64,000 nt of DNA from positions 13,123,969-13,187,968 of the forward strand of contig OX352762.1 in assembly GCA_947095585.1 (NCBI GenBank), written 5' to 3'. Positions 1-11,115 of this stretch are shown piece after piece. Made by a program: the position numbers and the translations under genes. How positions within the stretch are numbered: position 1 is the stretch's first letter; each line of letters starts with the position of its first letter. Source of the DNA: Nephrocerus scutellatus. Lineage: Eukaryota > Arthropoda > Insecta > Diptera > Pipunculidae. Below the pieces are notes generated by a model that saw only the letters and a list, made by a program, of their open reading frames with translations, did not search any database and was not told the origin of the DNA.

Positions 1-897
1 GACCTTCCTTTCAACATCCGACTCAAATAGGACATATAAAACTAATATCTTTCCTGATTTCGCACCTCCCTTTAAATTTCAAAACTAACGTCGTCCGTTT
101 ACCGAAATCAGCCCAAAACCCGTCAAATCTGCTCACACCTCACCAAAACCATCACGCCAACATATAACTGCACTGAATCGTGTCTCGTTTAAATAAATCC
201 TAACCTCCTACACTGTATTCTCTCACCCCCTACGACATCTGCCCACACTATCAATATTTTTCCTAATTAAGACCTCAAAACTGGAGTTAAGGAGGTACTG
301 GAGGTACTTTAAGTATCAAAATATCGTTCTATTTCCAGCTATTCATCCGCTTTTAAAGCTAAATCAAACCAAAACACCAAATTGTGCCCTCACATAAAAT
401 ATCCTGCACTTTCTCATTACGGAGATAGATTAACGCATCGTACTTACACAAATAAACAAGTTATTAGATTATTGCGGGATGTTATTGTACCATTAGATGT
501 AGCCAGAAACTTAAAAGGCGTTTTATTCAATAGCAACTAGCCAAAACATTTTGAATGGTTGGCTGGTTAACAAAAGCCACTCTAATGGGGTGGGGGGTTC
601 ACTATCATTATATTGTAAGCGTGCACCTGTAAACCTTTTAACCACTTTAACAGAAAAGATTGATTAATTGTTGATATAATTGAGCGACAACTTACTTGAC
701 CCTCCAACCCCCCAAAATGACACGCTACATGGCACAAAAGCCACATAACTCCGTTTCCGTTCACTGAGTGATTCGGCATCGTTAAGTGAAAGTGGTTGGT
801 TAAATGGGGTTTGCAAATGCGATGCCAACCAACGCAGTGGTAAAAATTATTTCATATTCCATATACACATTTACAGTTTTTCCATTCCATCATTTAG
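1..897. other. Flank or intron upstream of the GPCR exons; no gene seen
   Basis: No coding exon is convincing here. The stretch is AT-rich with C-rich patches near the left edge. A splice acceptor ends at 896-897 (a pyrimidine-rich run followed by TTTAG). At least the right part is therefore probably intron of the receptor gene that follows, and the initiating exon may lie here or outside the window. Confidence 0.5.
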
Positions 898-2743
898 TTT
901 GACTACTCGTACAATAGAAGCAACTTCCCGGATGAGCATATTTGGAATCATCTGCCCAGTTGGGAAATCGATGTTAAACTTGTCACCTTCATTCCGGTTA
1001 TTATTTTGGGAATTGTCGGGAATTTCATTATTATCTTCTTGATTATTAAAAACCGGGCCTTGAGAACGCCGACAAATTTACTTGTTGCCAATATGGCATT
1101 GGCCGATATGTTGACGCTGCTCATTTGCCCGGCAATGTTTATGATTGGCAACTTCTATCAAAACTATCAACTCGGATTGATTGGATGTAAGTTGGAGGGG
1201 TTTTTGGAAGGATCACTTCTCGTTGCGGCAGTTCTCAACTTATCAGCTGTAAGTTATGAACGTTTGACCGCGATTGTGTTGCCATTAGAAGCACGGGTAA
1301 CAATACGTGCAGCGAAAATTGTGATGATCTGCACGTGGATTGCAGGTATTTCAATGGCTGCTCCATTGGCAATTTATCGATCGTATGAGGTGAGTTGTGT
1401 AAAGCGTTACCCTGTTTTAAATTCTCTTTATTAACTTCGCGTGCCCGTGGCTGGCTGGTCAGATTTTCTGATCAATTTTTAACCCACATCCCAAAGCCCG
1501 GTTTTATTGAAATTTTGCACACATGTATGACAATAATTTGGGGCACCCGGGCCTTGGGGTCGGTCCCATACAATTTTTTTTACAAAATTTACCCGATTTT
1601 CTTAAAATTTTATACGCATGTGTATCTTCGATGGACAACACTTTTTGATTTTTAGATTCGTAGCATACTTTTAAGCTATTATCTATTTAAGAGACAATGT
1701 TTTGGACGTATTTGAAGCACTCTTAGAAAATATCTATTCTTCCGACAGGTTCGTGAGTGGACCAACTTTTGTGAAACTAACTGCAAGGAGAGTTCCCATA
1801 TTCTTCCCAAATACTGGTACGTGCTGATGGTAGTGATCGTCTGGTTTCCGCTAAGTGTAATTCTAGTATCATACATAAGCATTTTTTACAAGGTACAGGT
1901 ACATATTTATCTTAATCAGAATTCCTGACAATCTGACATTGAACTCATTCCAGTTGGACCGCTACGAAAAGAAGGTTCTTCGTCGTGAACACCCACTGAC
2001 GGTGTCATACAAAAAGACCGTCTTCAAAACACTTTTCATACTGGTCATCGTGTTTATTGCACTGCGAGTGCCATTTACTGTGTTTGTCATACTCCGAAAT
2101 AATCATATGGGAACCAAAACGAAAGTAAATGACAACTTTCGGGTGCTATCTTACTCAGCCAATTACCTGATGTTTTTGAATGCGGCTGTTAACCCTTTTA
2201 TTTATGGTTTTAACAACGGCAACTTTAGGAGAGCCTTCGACCAGACACCATTGTGCTGCAGCAAGAAGAATATATCATTCGGGGATTGTGAGGTTATTCT
2301 TGTTTTTTTTTTTAATTTACCGGGTGTTATCCATACGTGGAGGTATACAGTTTTTCTCTCTACCTCTTTATCCGAAATTTGGCGGCATGTCAAAGTGTGT
2401 TATACCTTCCCGCAAAACACCCTATATAATTTTGTTATTTTTTTTAACTGAACTAACATTTTACACTTAGATTTTTCAAAATTCAAAATTTGAAAATTGG
2501 AGAAAGGCTTGTTGTCTATCAGCGAAACGACGAAATCTCATCAAAATTATTGCAGAGTCTCAGAGAGGAACGAAATCGACGATGGAGGCTTCTTGCAGAT
2601 CAATTAGAAAAGAAAACGTTGGCGAAGAAACGACACCAACGTTTCACTATAAAATTGACGAAGCAGATAGTGCGTTCGAATTTAGGAAGATTGATTACGC
2701 AACTAATGCAAAGGAAACCATATCTGCAGAAGGCTTTATATAA
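898..2743 (+). CDS. Rhodopsin-family (class A) neuropeptide-type GPCR, four 3' exons, 5' partial
   Basis: This gene encodes a seven-helix plasma-membrane receptor of the peptide-receptor type; the ligand is unknown. The model joins 898-1389, 1749-1892, 1954-2292 and 2471-2743, all in phase 0 with GT/AG borders. Exon 1 shown gives a short N-terminal tail, TM1 with GN (GIVGNF), TM2 LALAD-like (NMALADML), TM3 starting after the conserved Cys (GLIGCKLEG) and ending SYERL, which replaces E/DRY, then TM4. The next exon carries extracellular loop 2 with FCETNC and TM5. The third carries the basic loop 3 (KKVLRREHPL), TM6 without the usual CWxP, and TM7 NPFIYG. The last exon is a basic C-terminal tail ending at TAA 2741-2743. 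The donor at 2293 (GTTATT) is weak; GTGAGG at 2288 would instead give a short tail. The start codon exon is not seen. The TM1-TM7 motifs make the family call secure, the subfamily not. Confidence 0.8.
1436..1655 (+). repeat. Fragment of the dispersed GGCT/minisatellite repeat inside a GPCR intron
   Basis: It begins with the recognisable head (TAACTTCGCGTGCCCGTGGC), then a GCTGGCTGG stretch, then the body with TTTTGCACACATGT. The same sequence recurs at 24.5, 32.3, 33.4 and 54.7 kb. It lies between the first two GPCR exons, so it is tolerated as intronic DNA. Confidence 0.65.
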
Positions 2744-2753
2744 TTCAATTATA

Positions 2754-2759
2754 AATAAA
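2754..2759 (+). terminator. Candidate polyadenylation signal of the GPCR gene
   Basis: AATAAA lies 11 bases after the GPCR stop codon. This position fits a very short 3' untranslated region; a second AATAAA-like run lies near 2790. Confidence 0.45.
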
Positions 2760-2904
2760 AAGTTTATTCTTACAAAACTTTAATTTACATAATAAACGAC
2801 AGTTGCAATAAATTATGGGTTGGGTTGAGTGGTAAATGTCAGTAAGAAATTAACAAGTTACGAGTATATATGTGATAGTGACTGTCCATTAACTAGGACT
2901 GGTC

Positions 2905-3525
2905 CTAATGTTAGACTTTTTTCATCATCATATTTGGCTCTACAACCGGTGTCCGATTCTGGCCTCCCGCAAAAAATATCTCCATCGGTCCCGATTTCGA
3001 GGCGAAAGCTCTGGGCGTCCTGGCCTCTGCCGTCTTTCCAGCGTAGCCTTGGCCAGCCTTACTGTCGTGTTCCATAAATCCTACCACGAAGGACTTTCCG
3101 AGCAGGATCCTCATCCGCTCATGCGAGCAAGGTGTCCTGCCCACCGGAGCCTTCCAAGCTTAATTCTCTTCAAAATGTCGACATCGCGTAACAATCATCA
3201 CATACGGGGCCAACAATTTTCCCTAAGACTTTTCTATCGAACGCGGCTAAGAGGTCAGAATGCTTTTCTTGGATCCACATGTAAGTCTTATATACCAGCA
3301 GCTTGTATGTTATGGTAAAGATCCTGGATTTGAAGAGTCTTGACAGACTATAGTAGGCTTTGTTGGCTTTAAGAAACCGCGCGCGTATTTCTGGTTCCAT
3401 GCTGTTATCGGCTGCTACAGTTGACCCGAGATAGATAAAGTATTGCACTATTTAAAATTCCCGCTCCACTATTTTAACTGCGACGGGACCTTTGTTGGAT
3501 CTTCTACTCGCAGACGTGCACTTTG
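2905..3525 (-). mobile_element. RTE-like LINE family D, 3' end copy
   Basis: The minus strand encodes the C-terminal part of a reverse-transcriptase polyprotein: a stretch beginning LGSTVAADNSMEPEIRARFL, then pieces of the region where related copies read RRIVGPVCEEG and RWAGHVARMSEEDPARK. Frame changes and internal deletions break it. The 3' end is marked by the sequence before a short (ATG)n tail, read here as TCATCATCATATTTGGCTC. It is an inactive, 5'-truncated copy. Confidence 0.8.
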
Positions 3526-3986
3526 ATTTCGTGGCGTGTGTACATTTGTACGTTTGTACGTGGGTCAGTTTGCCGTGTCGTATAACTCGGCTTCTAGCAG
3601 TCAAAATTTGATGGGACTTGGGACAATTGGTTGGCGCTCGGCTTGCGATGGCGTAATTTTTCCTTTCATAGGGGTTACTTATCCTTAGGAAACTGAGAAT
3701 CTACGCATCGGTACCGATTTTTTTTTAAACCTAAATGTTTTAAAAGTTAAATGTGTTTTTTTCAGTCTATTCGCTTATTACTTAAAGACCTATCGCTTAT
3801 GGATGAAATGAAAGACCTACATTTAACGTTGCATACTATAAGGCTGTTAAGATAATTCTGTCTTTAGACTGAATTACAACTAAATACATTTGTCCAGTTG
3901 CGTGTAGTTACTCGCTTCTCGGTTGTCTATAGTATTGGAAAGTTTTTGGAAGGAACGATTTTCGTTACTACTCTGAAGTTAAAGTA
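3526..3986. other. Intergenic, nothing recognised
   Basis: AT-rich sequence between two mobile-element copies. I see no open frame, RNA gene or repeat shared with the rest of the window, apart from a short run of TACGTTTGTACG-like words near 3550. Confidence 0.4.
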
Positions 3987-4262
3987 CAATAATAATAATA
4001 TTCGGCGCGACAGACCATTGCGGTCCAAGGCCTAGCTTCTCGCAACCATTCGTGTTATGTATGTATATTTTTGCACACAAATGGAAGGCCAGATCCGAAC
4101 GGCTAGTCGAGAAGCTTTCCGTGACAAGTTATTACTCTCGGAACGTTTGTCACCCATTCGCGAGAGGTGGGACACCGTAAAAAATACTTTTGGTGTTACT
4201 GGGATTCGAACCACGAACCCCTTCCTCAGTAGCCATGCACATTTTCACTGAGCCACGGCACC
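3987..4262 (-). mobile_element. tRNA-derived SINE, copy 1
   Basis: On the minus strand it starts GTGCCGTGGCTCAGTGA, giving a good pol III A box (TGGCTCAGTG), followed by a perfect B box (GGTTCGAATCC). A tRNA-unrelated body of about 200 bp follows, and the end is ATATTATTATTATT. Three more copies occur at 33.7, 40.2 and 58.7 kb. Being non-coding, it depends on a LINE for movement; which LINE is not shown. Confidence 0.75.
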
Positions 4263-4435
4263 CACAAGCTTTAGTAAAATTGTTCAAAAGTCTAAATCTG
4301 ACAACAGATTTATTTGGGATTTTGAAGGAGAACTCTTGTCTTTGGAGATTCTATGACTGTATACGTCTTAGCCAATCAATATAATCCACGGACATATTTA
4401 AGATGCTTGTTCATAAAAATCTGATATTAACCTCT

Positions 4436-5838
4436 CTTATTCTAACAATGACACTCCAACTGTCAGCTCTATAGACAAGGCCAATCTGCTTGCTTCACAT
4501 TTCGCAGCTAGCTCTACGCTGCCAGATATCGCGTTGTCGCCGCCTGTACTTGCAAGAGTTGACAATAGAGAAATTGAGTATGGGACAGATTTACTTCCGT
4601 ACTCGTCAAGTGGCTAGAGTATTAAATGATCTCAACATTCATAAATCTGCTGGGCCTGATTGCATTCCCGATATAGTTTTGAAGAGGTGTTCTTCAACGT
4701 TGGCATTACCACTGCGCAGACTTTTCCATTTCTCTTATTCTTCTGGAGTCGTCCCAAGGAATTGAAAAAAAAACAGCCTTTATCCAGCCAGTTCCTAAAA
4801 AAGGCAAAACGTCATCTCTTTCCTCGTACCGACCCATTGCACTAACATCTATACTCTCCAAGGTCATGGAAATCCTGATCAATCGTAAGCTTATGCAATA
4901 CCTTGAATCACGTGAAATCCCGAGTGACCAGCAGTATGGTTTTCGTAGGCAACGTTCTACAGGTGACCTGATGGCTTATCTCACTGAAAAGTGGAACCAG
5001 TCTATTCACAAATTTGGTGAAAGTAAAGTTGTTGTACTCGATATTTTCAAGGCATTTGACAGAGTTTGGCATCAAGCTCTTTTATCGAAAATGAATGCTT
5101 ATGGTATTAATAACACCCTGCTCGAGTGGACTAGTAACTACCTTTCTGACCGTTCAATCCAGGTCGTATTGGACGGATTCAAATCCAATGTTCACCGCAT
5201 AAACGCCGGTGTTCCTCAAGGCTCTTTATTATCTCCGACACTCTTTCGGATTTTTATTAATGATCTCATATCCACCACCTCTAATCTAATCCATTCTTTC
5301 GCTGATGACAGTACTCTTAGCTTTTCATATGACTTCACGCTTTCTGCACGCCCCTCTTCGTTACAAGTGGAACTTGATCAACAACATATGTTAAGCACGT
5401 TAAATTCTGACCTTGACAGCATAACAAGGTGGGGACTATACATAATAGAGTTGAATTTAACGCTTCTAAAACCCAATGCTGTCTTCTGTCGTTTAAGCTT
5501 AATTTAAACCCCCAACCTTTATCCATGAATGGATCTTGCATAAAATAAACTGAAAAGCTCTCAAATATGTGCGTCAACAATAAGCTTTGTTGGAACGACC
5601 ACATATTTGCCATCGCCAAAAATGCTGCGAGATGTTTAGGTTTCCTAAAACGGTGCAAGATGTACCTCACTCCTTCAGATCTGGCTACTATTTACAAGGC
5701 GTATATTCGCCCTAAACTTCAATACAACTGTATTGTCTGGGCAGGTGCCCCCAAGACCACATTGCATCTACTAGACAGAGTTCAGAACCGCGCGTTGAAA
5801 CTTATTGGTGACGTAAATATCGCGAAAACAATCGAATA
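4436..5838 (+). mobile_element. Jockey/I/CR1-like LINE family B, 5'-truncated, frameshifted
   Basis: Reverse-transcriptase fragments appear in order: HKSAGPDCIP near 4640, then a long frame 4866-5507 with DQQYGFRRQRSTGD, the palm aspartate region VVLDIFKAFDRVW, AGVPQGSLLSP and the catalytic FADD box. A C-terminal segment follows at 5567-5838 (YIRPKLQYNCIVW, RVQNRALKLIGD). The frame is lost around 4760-4860 and again at 5507. The copy stops abruptly at 5838, where family D sequence begins. No ORF1 or endonuclease part is present. Confidence 0.85.
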
Positions 5839-6442
5839 GTTCAATCCTTTAACTATCTCAAGTCAACTGTGGCCGCATGGAACCAGAAATACGCGCACAG
5901 TTGCTTAAAGCCAACAAAGCCTACTGTAGTCTGTCAAGACTCTTTAAATTCAGGAACTTATACATAATATCTAAGCGGCTGGTATATAAGATAAGGGTCA
6001 TACCTGTACTTAAATATGGATCCGAGACTTGGGTGCTTAGCAAAAAGCATTCTGACCTCTTAGACGCGTTCGAGAGAAAAGTCTTACAGAGAATTGTTGG
6101 CCCCGTATTTGAAGAAGGACTATTCCGGGGACTCTATAATGATGAGAGCGTTACCGCGATTTCGAAATCGTGAAGAGAATTAAGCTCGTTAGGCTCCGGT
6201 GGGCAGGACACCTAGTTCGCATGAGCGAAGAGGATCCTGCTCGGAAAGTCGTTTGCGGTAGGATTTATGGAACACGACAGCAAGGCCGACCAAGCCTACG
6301 ATGGAAGGATGGCGTAGACCAGGACGCCCAGAGTTTAGGGATGCCAAACTAGATGACATCGGCTCGAAATCGGGACCGGTGGAGAGACTTTTTGCGGTAG
6401 GCCAGGCCCCGGTTGTAGAGCCAAGTATGATGATGATGATAT
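5839..6442 (+). mobile_element. RTE-like LINE family D, 3' end copy fused to the preceding B copy
   Basis: This C-terminal fragment carries MEPEIRAQLLKANKAY, then PVLKYGSETWVLSKKH, a frame shift near 6165, RWAGHLVRMSEEDPARK and SLRWKDGVDQDAQSLG. The 3' end carries an (ATG)n tail at 6427-6441, the family signature. It is inactive. Confidence 0.85.
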
Positions 6443-6547
6443 ATAAATATATGTATATTATATATTACATTACGATGCTATTCGTCAAAATGGCGTATGT
6501 TTATCTTTATTGTAACTTTAAATCTTTCCATTTTGAGATTTATTTTA

Positions 6548-6760
6548 TACTAGCGGAAATACCCGGTGTTTTCCGGGTCAACATCCAACTGACCACCCGC
6601 CCACTGACAACCACACAACTCACAACCTCCCACTGACCAGCCGCCCTTCTGACCCTCTCAACACATCGACCATCTCAGCCACCCAGAAAACTATAGAATC
6701 GACACTAATATCGCAAAAGAAAAACAAACAGAACTTCAAATTTATATAATCAGATATACG
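6548..6760 (+). repeat. Dispersed repeat with CTGACC minisatellite, copy 1
   Basis: It starts TATACTAGCGGAAATACCCG with a small ACCCGG/CCGGGT inverted repeat, continues in imperfect CTGACCNCC-type units, and ends near CCCAGAAAACTATAGAAT. The second copy, at 36.05 kb, shares the same order of parts. It is non-coding. Confidence 0.6.
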
Positions 6761-7089
6761 TTGCCAATTACAATTAAGTACCTGTGTGTAGATTATAAAT
6801 GAAACGCAATTTCGATCCGTCCAAAAAGTGGTTTTTGTTTGGTATAAAAAAATTGAATTGATACGATCAACGGTGTTCTTTGTATAGGAACTAAACAAAA
6901 TTAACAAACATACTTTCATTTTAATATATAAGATCTTTCTTTATATAATTTTGTTTTTTTTTTAATTAGTTTTATCAATGCATACGTAATATTTTCCAAT
7001 ATTATTTTAAATAAGGGGGAAAAACTTTCAAAGTGAAGCAATTTTTGGAAAAATCAGAATACAACTCTGATTTCTCTCTGACTTTTCCA
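6761..7089. other. AT-rich spacer, nothing recognised
   Basis: Low-complexity AT-rich DNA between two repeats, with no supported gene. Confidence 0.4.
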
Positions 7090-8985
7090 GCTCTGGAATA
7101 AGTTACACATGAAAACATAATGAAAGAGGTGCATAGAGCGGCCTGCATACTTATAAGCGGGGCGCTGAGACCAACACCAACTCGCGGTCTAGAGGTTATT
7201 CTCTACCTCATTCCAATAGATATATTTGGCAAACAGAAAGCGGCAAATACGGCCACGCGAATATTCTTCTTCTTTCTTGCCTTTACTCCGCGGGGGAGCA
7301 TTAATAGGGCTTCTTCAAACGCCCGCCAACGAACTCGATTTAGCGCCTGAGGTTTCAAGAGAGGCCACTTGGTCCCCTTGGGATCTTGCTTCCTCTTCAA
7401 TTGTCCTTTTCCATGTCTTGCTAGGACGGCCAACTCGACGGCTTCCTTGTGGATTCCAGCCGAGCGCTAGTTTCGTAATGTCGTCCGCTGGCTTTCTCAA
7501 AGTGTGGCCAAACCAGCTCCATTTTCGTCGTCTGATGGTGAGCGCGATTGCTTCCTGCTGTGTTACTCTCCGCAAGTCTTGATTGGTGATAATGTCCGGC
7601 CATCTTATTCTCGCAATTGACTTTGTGACTTTCCACGTTTTGACGCCATACAAGAGTACTGAGAGAACGTTAGATCTGAAGATCGTTAGCTTCAGATTCC
7701 GGGAGATTTGCGAGGAGTTCCAGATATTATTTAGCATGCTATAGGAGTGTCGCGCCTTATTTACACGAGAGCACACATCCGAGTCAGCACCACCATTTTT
7801 TAACGCCAAGTAGTTTTGTTTTTGAGACGTTAGTTTTTAAACCCACTTTGTTAGCGTGGAGTCCATGTCACCTAGCGATTGTGATAGGAGACAGATATCA
7901 ACATAGTCTAGGTCTTCCAGGCGGTTAAAAACATTCCATGGCAAACCCGATGGAGTACGGGTCACTATTTTCATCACCCAGTCGATAACAATTGTGAAAA
8001 GCAGTGGTGATAGGGTGCAGCCTTGCTTGACTCCCGAATAGATGTTGAAAGGTGAGCCAAGATGACCGTTATGAATGACGCGGCATGTTGAGTCGCGGTA
8101 CAGCTCCTTAATGATGTTGATGATTTTTTCCGGAACACCATAGCTAGACAAAATCTGCCACATCATGTTTCGGTCTACGCTATCAAAAGTGCGTTTAAAA
8201 TCTACAAAAACCATATACAGAGGAGAGCGATACTCACCTAGTTGTTAATCAGTGGAAAAGTCTCCAAAAGGACACTCCACGATAATTCAATCACTAAAGC
8301 AAGAATTGACGAACCTTAACTACATGACGTCCGTGTTATGCTTCGATAAGGATTTCCGGAGAACAATACTCTCCAGAGAAGATTGAAAAGGTGAATCCGG
8401 AACTGATATGGAAACAGCACATTTTTTTACGGGTGGTTCTGAGCTAGACGGCAGAATAGGAGCAGTATTCTTCTGACAGGCTGAAACTAAGCATCTCCTT
8501 CCAACTACCTGATCACTGCAGCTTATACTTGGCTGAGGTGATAGCGATTGAAAAGATAATGAACTGGCTGACGCATGATGTACTATCTTTTAAGAAGTTT
8601 ATTATTTATGTGGGCAGTCAGGCGGCCATACAATTGTTGGAAGCAGTCTCACTGACACCAAAGGGGCAATGAGTTGTCACTCTTAACTCTCTTGACGAGA
8701 AGGGTTAACAGTTCGACATGAGGACATGAGTCCCGGGCCACTCGGATGTCGAATAAGAGGAATAGGAAACAATTAGTGTACAGAAGACACAAATACTTAG
8801 GTACGCGTATGTAAGGTAAATAACGTCTCGGATCTCAAAACGGCAAAGTGCGAGACATACTTCGATTCATACAGAGCTCGGAATGGATGTTCTGAAAAAG
8901 GAAAAGTTATAAGATCCATGTGGTAACACAAAGGACCGCTGATGGTCTTTGTGATTGATTGCTGCCACCTCAACCTAGACTTAGC
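7090..8985 (+). mobile_element. LINE family E (RT plus RNase H), copy 1, interrupted
   Basis: This copy survives in two pieces, 7090-7262 and 8228-8985, separated by a family C insertion. The left piece encodes RAACILISGALRPTPTRG and LIPIDIFGKQKAANTATRI, typical of the RT-to-RNase H linker of R1/LOA/I-type LINEs. The right piece encodes an RNase H-like FTGGSELDGRIGA start, then CSLYLAEVIAIEKI and YVGSQAAIQLLE, all broken by frame changes. The tail ends in CCACCTCAACCTA. The same arrangement sits upstream of the second secreted-protein gene (11222-14430). Confidence 0.75.
7263..8227 (-). mobile_element. RTE-like LINE family C inserted in the E copy
   Basis: The minus strand carries RT palm motifs (MVFVDFKRTFDSVDR, GVKQGCTLSPLLFT) in 7837-8214. 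A C-terminal part in 7315-7809 reads TIFRSNVLSVLLYGVKTWKV and WSWFGHTLRK. The usual YADD is degraded (LDYVDICLLS), so the copy is dead. The 3' tail is AAGAAAGAAGAAG-like at about 7265. It splits the E element, so it is younger than E. Confidence 0.8.
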
Positions 8986-9238
8986 AAAGTTGCCAATCTC
9001 CTGCCTTTTAGAAGAAACTTGGTATCGGGGGCATATTTAATGAGCCATTTTATAGTTTTAAATGTCTTTATTTTAATATTTATATAATTTTATTTTACTT
9101 CAAGGGAAACAATTTAAGGAAATAATGTAAATGGGAAATAAAAGATCAACATAAGATATATCATTTTTTAAAAAAATAAAACAAAATACAAAAGGGAATC
9201 AAAGTAAAATTTTTCCAGCGCTCGAAAGAGCAAGATAT

Positions 9239-10633
9239 TTAGCAAGCATCAAAGATCCAGAGACACTCCTTGGGCGGATTACTGCTCAGCTCGCCATCCC
9301 TCTTTGTGAAAACATATCGCCTATCATCAGAAAACTTCTCATCGGACAGACAGAGATACTCATTGAAGAGCAAATTGATTAGAACTAATTCTTTTTTAAT
9401 TGCTTGTATTCGCCATAAAATTCTACTGTAACTTAAAAGGGCTCTTTCTCCTTCGGATCTCCATGTCATCACATGACGATACTGGTCACTGTATGGTGGT
9501 ATACTGGGAATATATAAATACTCATTTTTGTTGAAGTCACTTTCAAATTGAAACACGAACTCTTGGTTTTCCAGCACGATTTGTTTTGGAATCCACTGGG
9601 TTTGAGCGTCAACAGCTCGCTTAACCCATGTAAAGACATGGCGCTTGGCTGTATTCCATTTATAATCATCTGTGGGCGAATATATGCTCTCCAAAAAGAG
9701 TGCATTGCGAATGCATATCTTTCGGGAGAAGTACAAATTGCGAATGGAATTCGAAATATTGTTAACCAGGCGTGTACTTGCGGTCTTCTTGTCCTCGGAC
9801 AGCTTTGCATAATCTGGCATTTGCTGCAGTCGGCTCAAGTACTCGGCGAAAAGCAGTCCGATCACACCGTAGAGATCATCTTCGATGGATAAACTCTCGT
9901 GAATACTCACCAAAGCTGTAACACTCTGCGACACACTCTCCGAGTTGTACACGTTTCGAATAAGATCTGTTATTGGCAATTTGAAGTAGAGATTTTCCAC
10001 GACCTTACGGATGGTTTCGTCAGAAATTTGCTCGTCGAGGGACTCCAACGTTTTTGCCAGTATTTTAACATTTCTGCTATTCTCATAGTACCCACCGAAC
10101 ACAGCGTCATTTATTATTTTTGCGCTTCTCCTGATGATTGCATTCCGAAAACCATTGTCACGCAAAGCCTTTGCTCTCATTCTTATTTCTTCCGGTGCTT
10201 CTTCCTGGTGGATAAATATATTCGTTAATATCTCATAGCGAGATATAAGCCCGAACAGATCCGTTTCGTCGTTTGAGATTAGTCTTTCAAAAAGTGGTTC
10301 ATAGATGGAATATTGAATTAATGTTTGAGACGACAACGCACATTTATCAATTAATAATTGCAAGTTATTATCATTTATTTTACTTAGAATGTTTAAAACA
10401 TTTCTAATTATGGAAGGCTGTATACCGATTTGGAGAATCTTCTCTTCGGCTTTGTGCAACCTACCGGATTCGATGTCTTCATTGATCTCGCTGGCCAACA
10501 AATACAAGTTGCTTGAATTCTGAACTTGAATGTCACCTATGTACGTTTCGTCAATAGAAGTCCTGGCAATGACCATTTTCAGTGATCGACTTGAAATACA
10601 CAGAAACAACAAAAGTCGAATGTATGTCAACAT
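9239..10633 (-). CDS. Secreted 464-residue protein, paralogue 1 (family not recognised)
   Basis: One uninterrupted exon runs from ATG at 10633 to TAA at 9239. The N-terminus (MLTYIRLLLFLCISS) is a classic signal peptide, so the product should enter the secretory pathway. The mature part is predicted largely helical, rich in Leu, Ile, Asn, Ser and Arg, with no membrane segment. It has few cysteines: KCALSS, KICIRN, YLCLSD and a C-terminal KECLW...DAC pair. I recognise no catalytic motif or domain. The paralogue at 14716-16110 has the same length and differs at about 64 positions by eye count. Retention of two full frames among dead transposons suggests function. The 3' flank has AATAAA (TTTATT at 9067-9072). 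It could be a reproductive, salivary or haemolymph protein, but nothing in the sequence decides this. Confidence 0.85.
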   Translation of the reverse strand: MLTYIRLLLFLCISSRSLKMVIARTSIDETYIGDIQVQNSSNLYLLASEINEDIESGRLHKAEEKILQIGIQPSIIRNVLNILSKINDNNLQLLIDKCALSSQTLIQYSIYEPLFERLISNDETDLFGLISRYEILTNIFIHQEEAPEEIRMRAKALRDNGFRNAIIRRSAKIINDAVFGGYYENSRNVKILAKTLESLDEQISDETIRKVVENLYFKLPITDLIRNVYNSESVSQSVTALVSIHESLSIEDDLYGVIGLLFAEYLSRLQQMPDYAKLSEDKKTASTRLVNNISNSIRNLYFSRKICIRNALFLESIYSPTDDYKWNTAKRHVFTWVKRAVDAQTQWIPKQIVLENQEFVFQFESDFNKNEYLYIPSIPPYSDQYRHVMTWRSEGERALLSYSRILWRIQAIKKELVLINLLFNEYLCLSDEKFSDDRRYVFTKRDGELSSNPPKECLWIFDAC

Positions 10634-10659
10634 CTTAAATTTTTTAAGCTGGTTATTCC

Positions 10660-11115
10660 AGAAAGGTTGTTATTCTGCTTAGAGCGGTTTTTGTACTAAC
10701 ATTTCAATTTATTTAGAGGTACGAAGTTAAATTGGAATAAAAACTAATGCGGTGTAATCACGAATCACGATAATCGCACGGCTCTACTCGACACGAACAA
10801 AATTAAATCCTTCGCATAGCACGTAATTATTTTAAGATAAGAGAGAACAATTAACAAAGATTCACTTAAGCTTCCTGTAAAGACACACAAATCTTATTTT
10901 GTTGCTTGGAGCGGTTTTTGTACTGAAATTTCCATTTATTTAGAGGTTCCAAGTTAAATTGGAATACAAACTATTGAGGTGTCATCACGAATCACGATAA
11001 TCGCACGGCACCACTAGGCACCCGTGTAATTACTTTAAGATAAGAACCTTTAAGATAATAGAGAACAATTTACAAAGATTCACTTAAGTATCCTGTAAAG
11101 ACACACATTTTATTT
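10660..11115 (-). promoter_or_regulatory. Duplicated 5'-flanking module of secreted gene 1
   Basis: Two direct repeats of about 228 bp lie back to back (about 10660-10887 and 10888-11115). Each carries AGAGCGGTTTTTGTACT-like and ATCACGAATCACGATAATCG words, and an AAAGACACACA-type end. Gene 2 has only one such module (about 16140-16375). The position immediately upstream of the start codon makes it a likely promoter, but no TATA box is convincing. Confidence 0.55.

Noticed and set aside
2293..2451. Read-through C-terminus of the GPCR past exon 3
   Set aside because: The extension is hydrophobic and poly-Phe, looks intronic, and the following exon gives a plausible basic receptor tail.
3960..4262. 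Possible functional tRNA on the minus strand at the SINE head
   Set aside because: The A and B boxes are good but the acceptor and anticodon arms do not fold as a tRNA, and the sequence continues into a repeated body.
4057..4384. Short frames over the SINE that look like conserved peptides
   Set aside because: They recur at all SINE copies in different frames and come from the tRNA-like head; no coding gene is implied.
9469..9892. Overlapping frames on both strands within the secreted-protein genes
   Set aside because: They are out of frame with a longer conserved protein and lack signals of their own. The paralogue preserves only the main frame.
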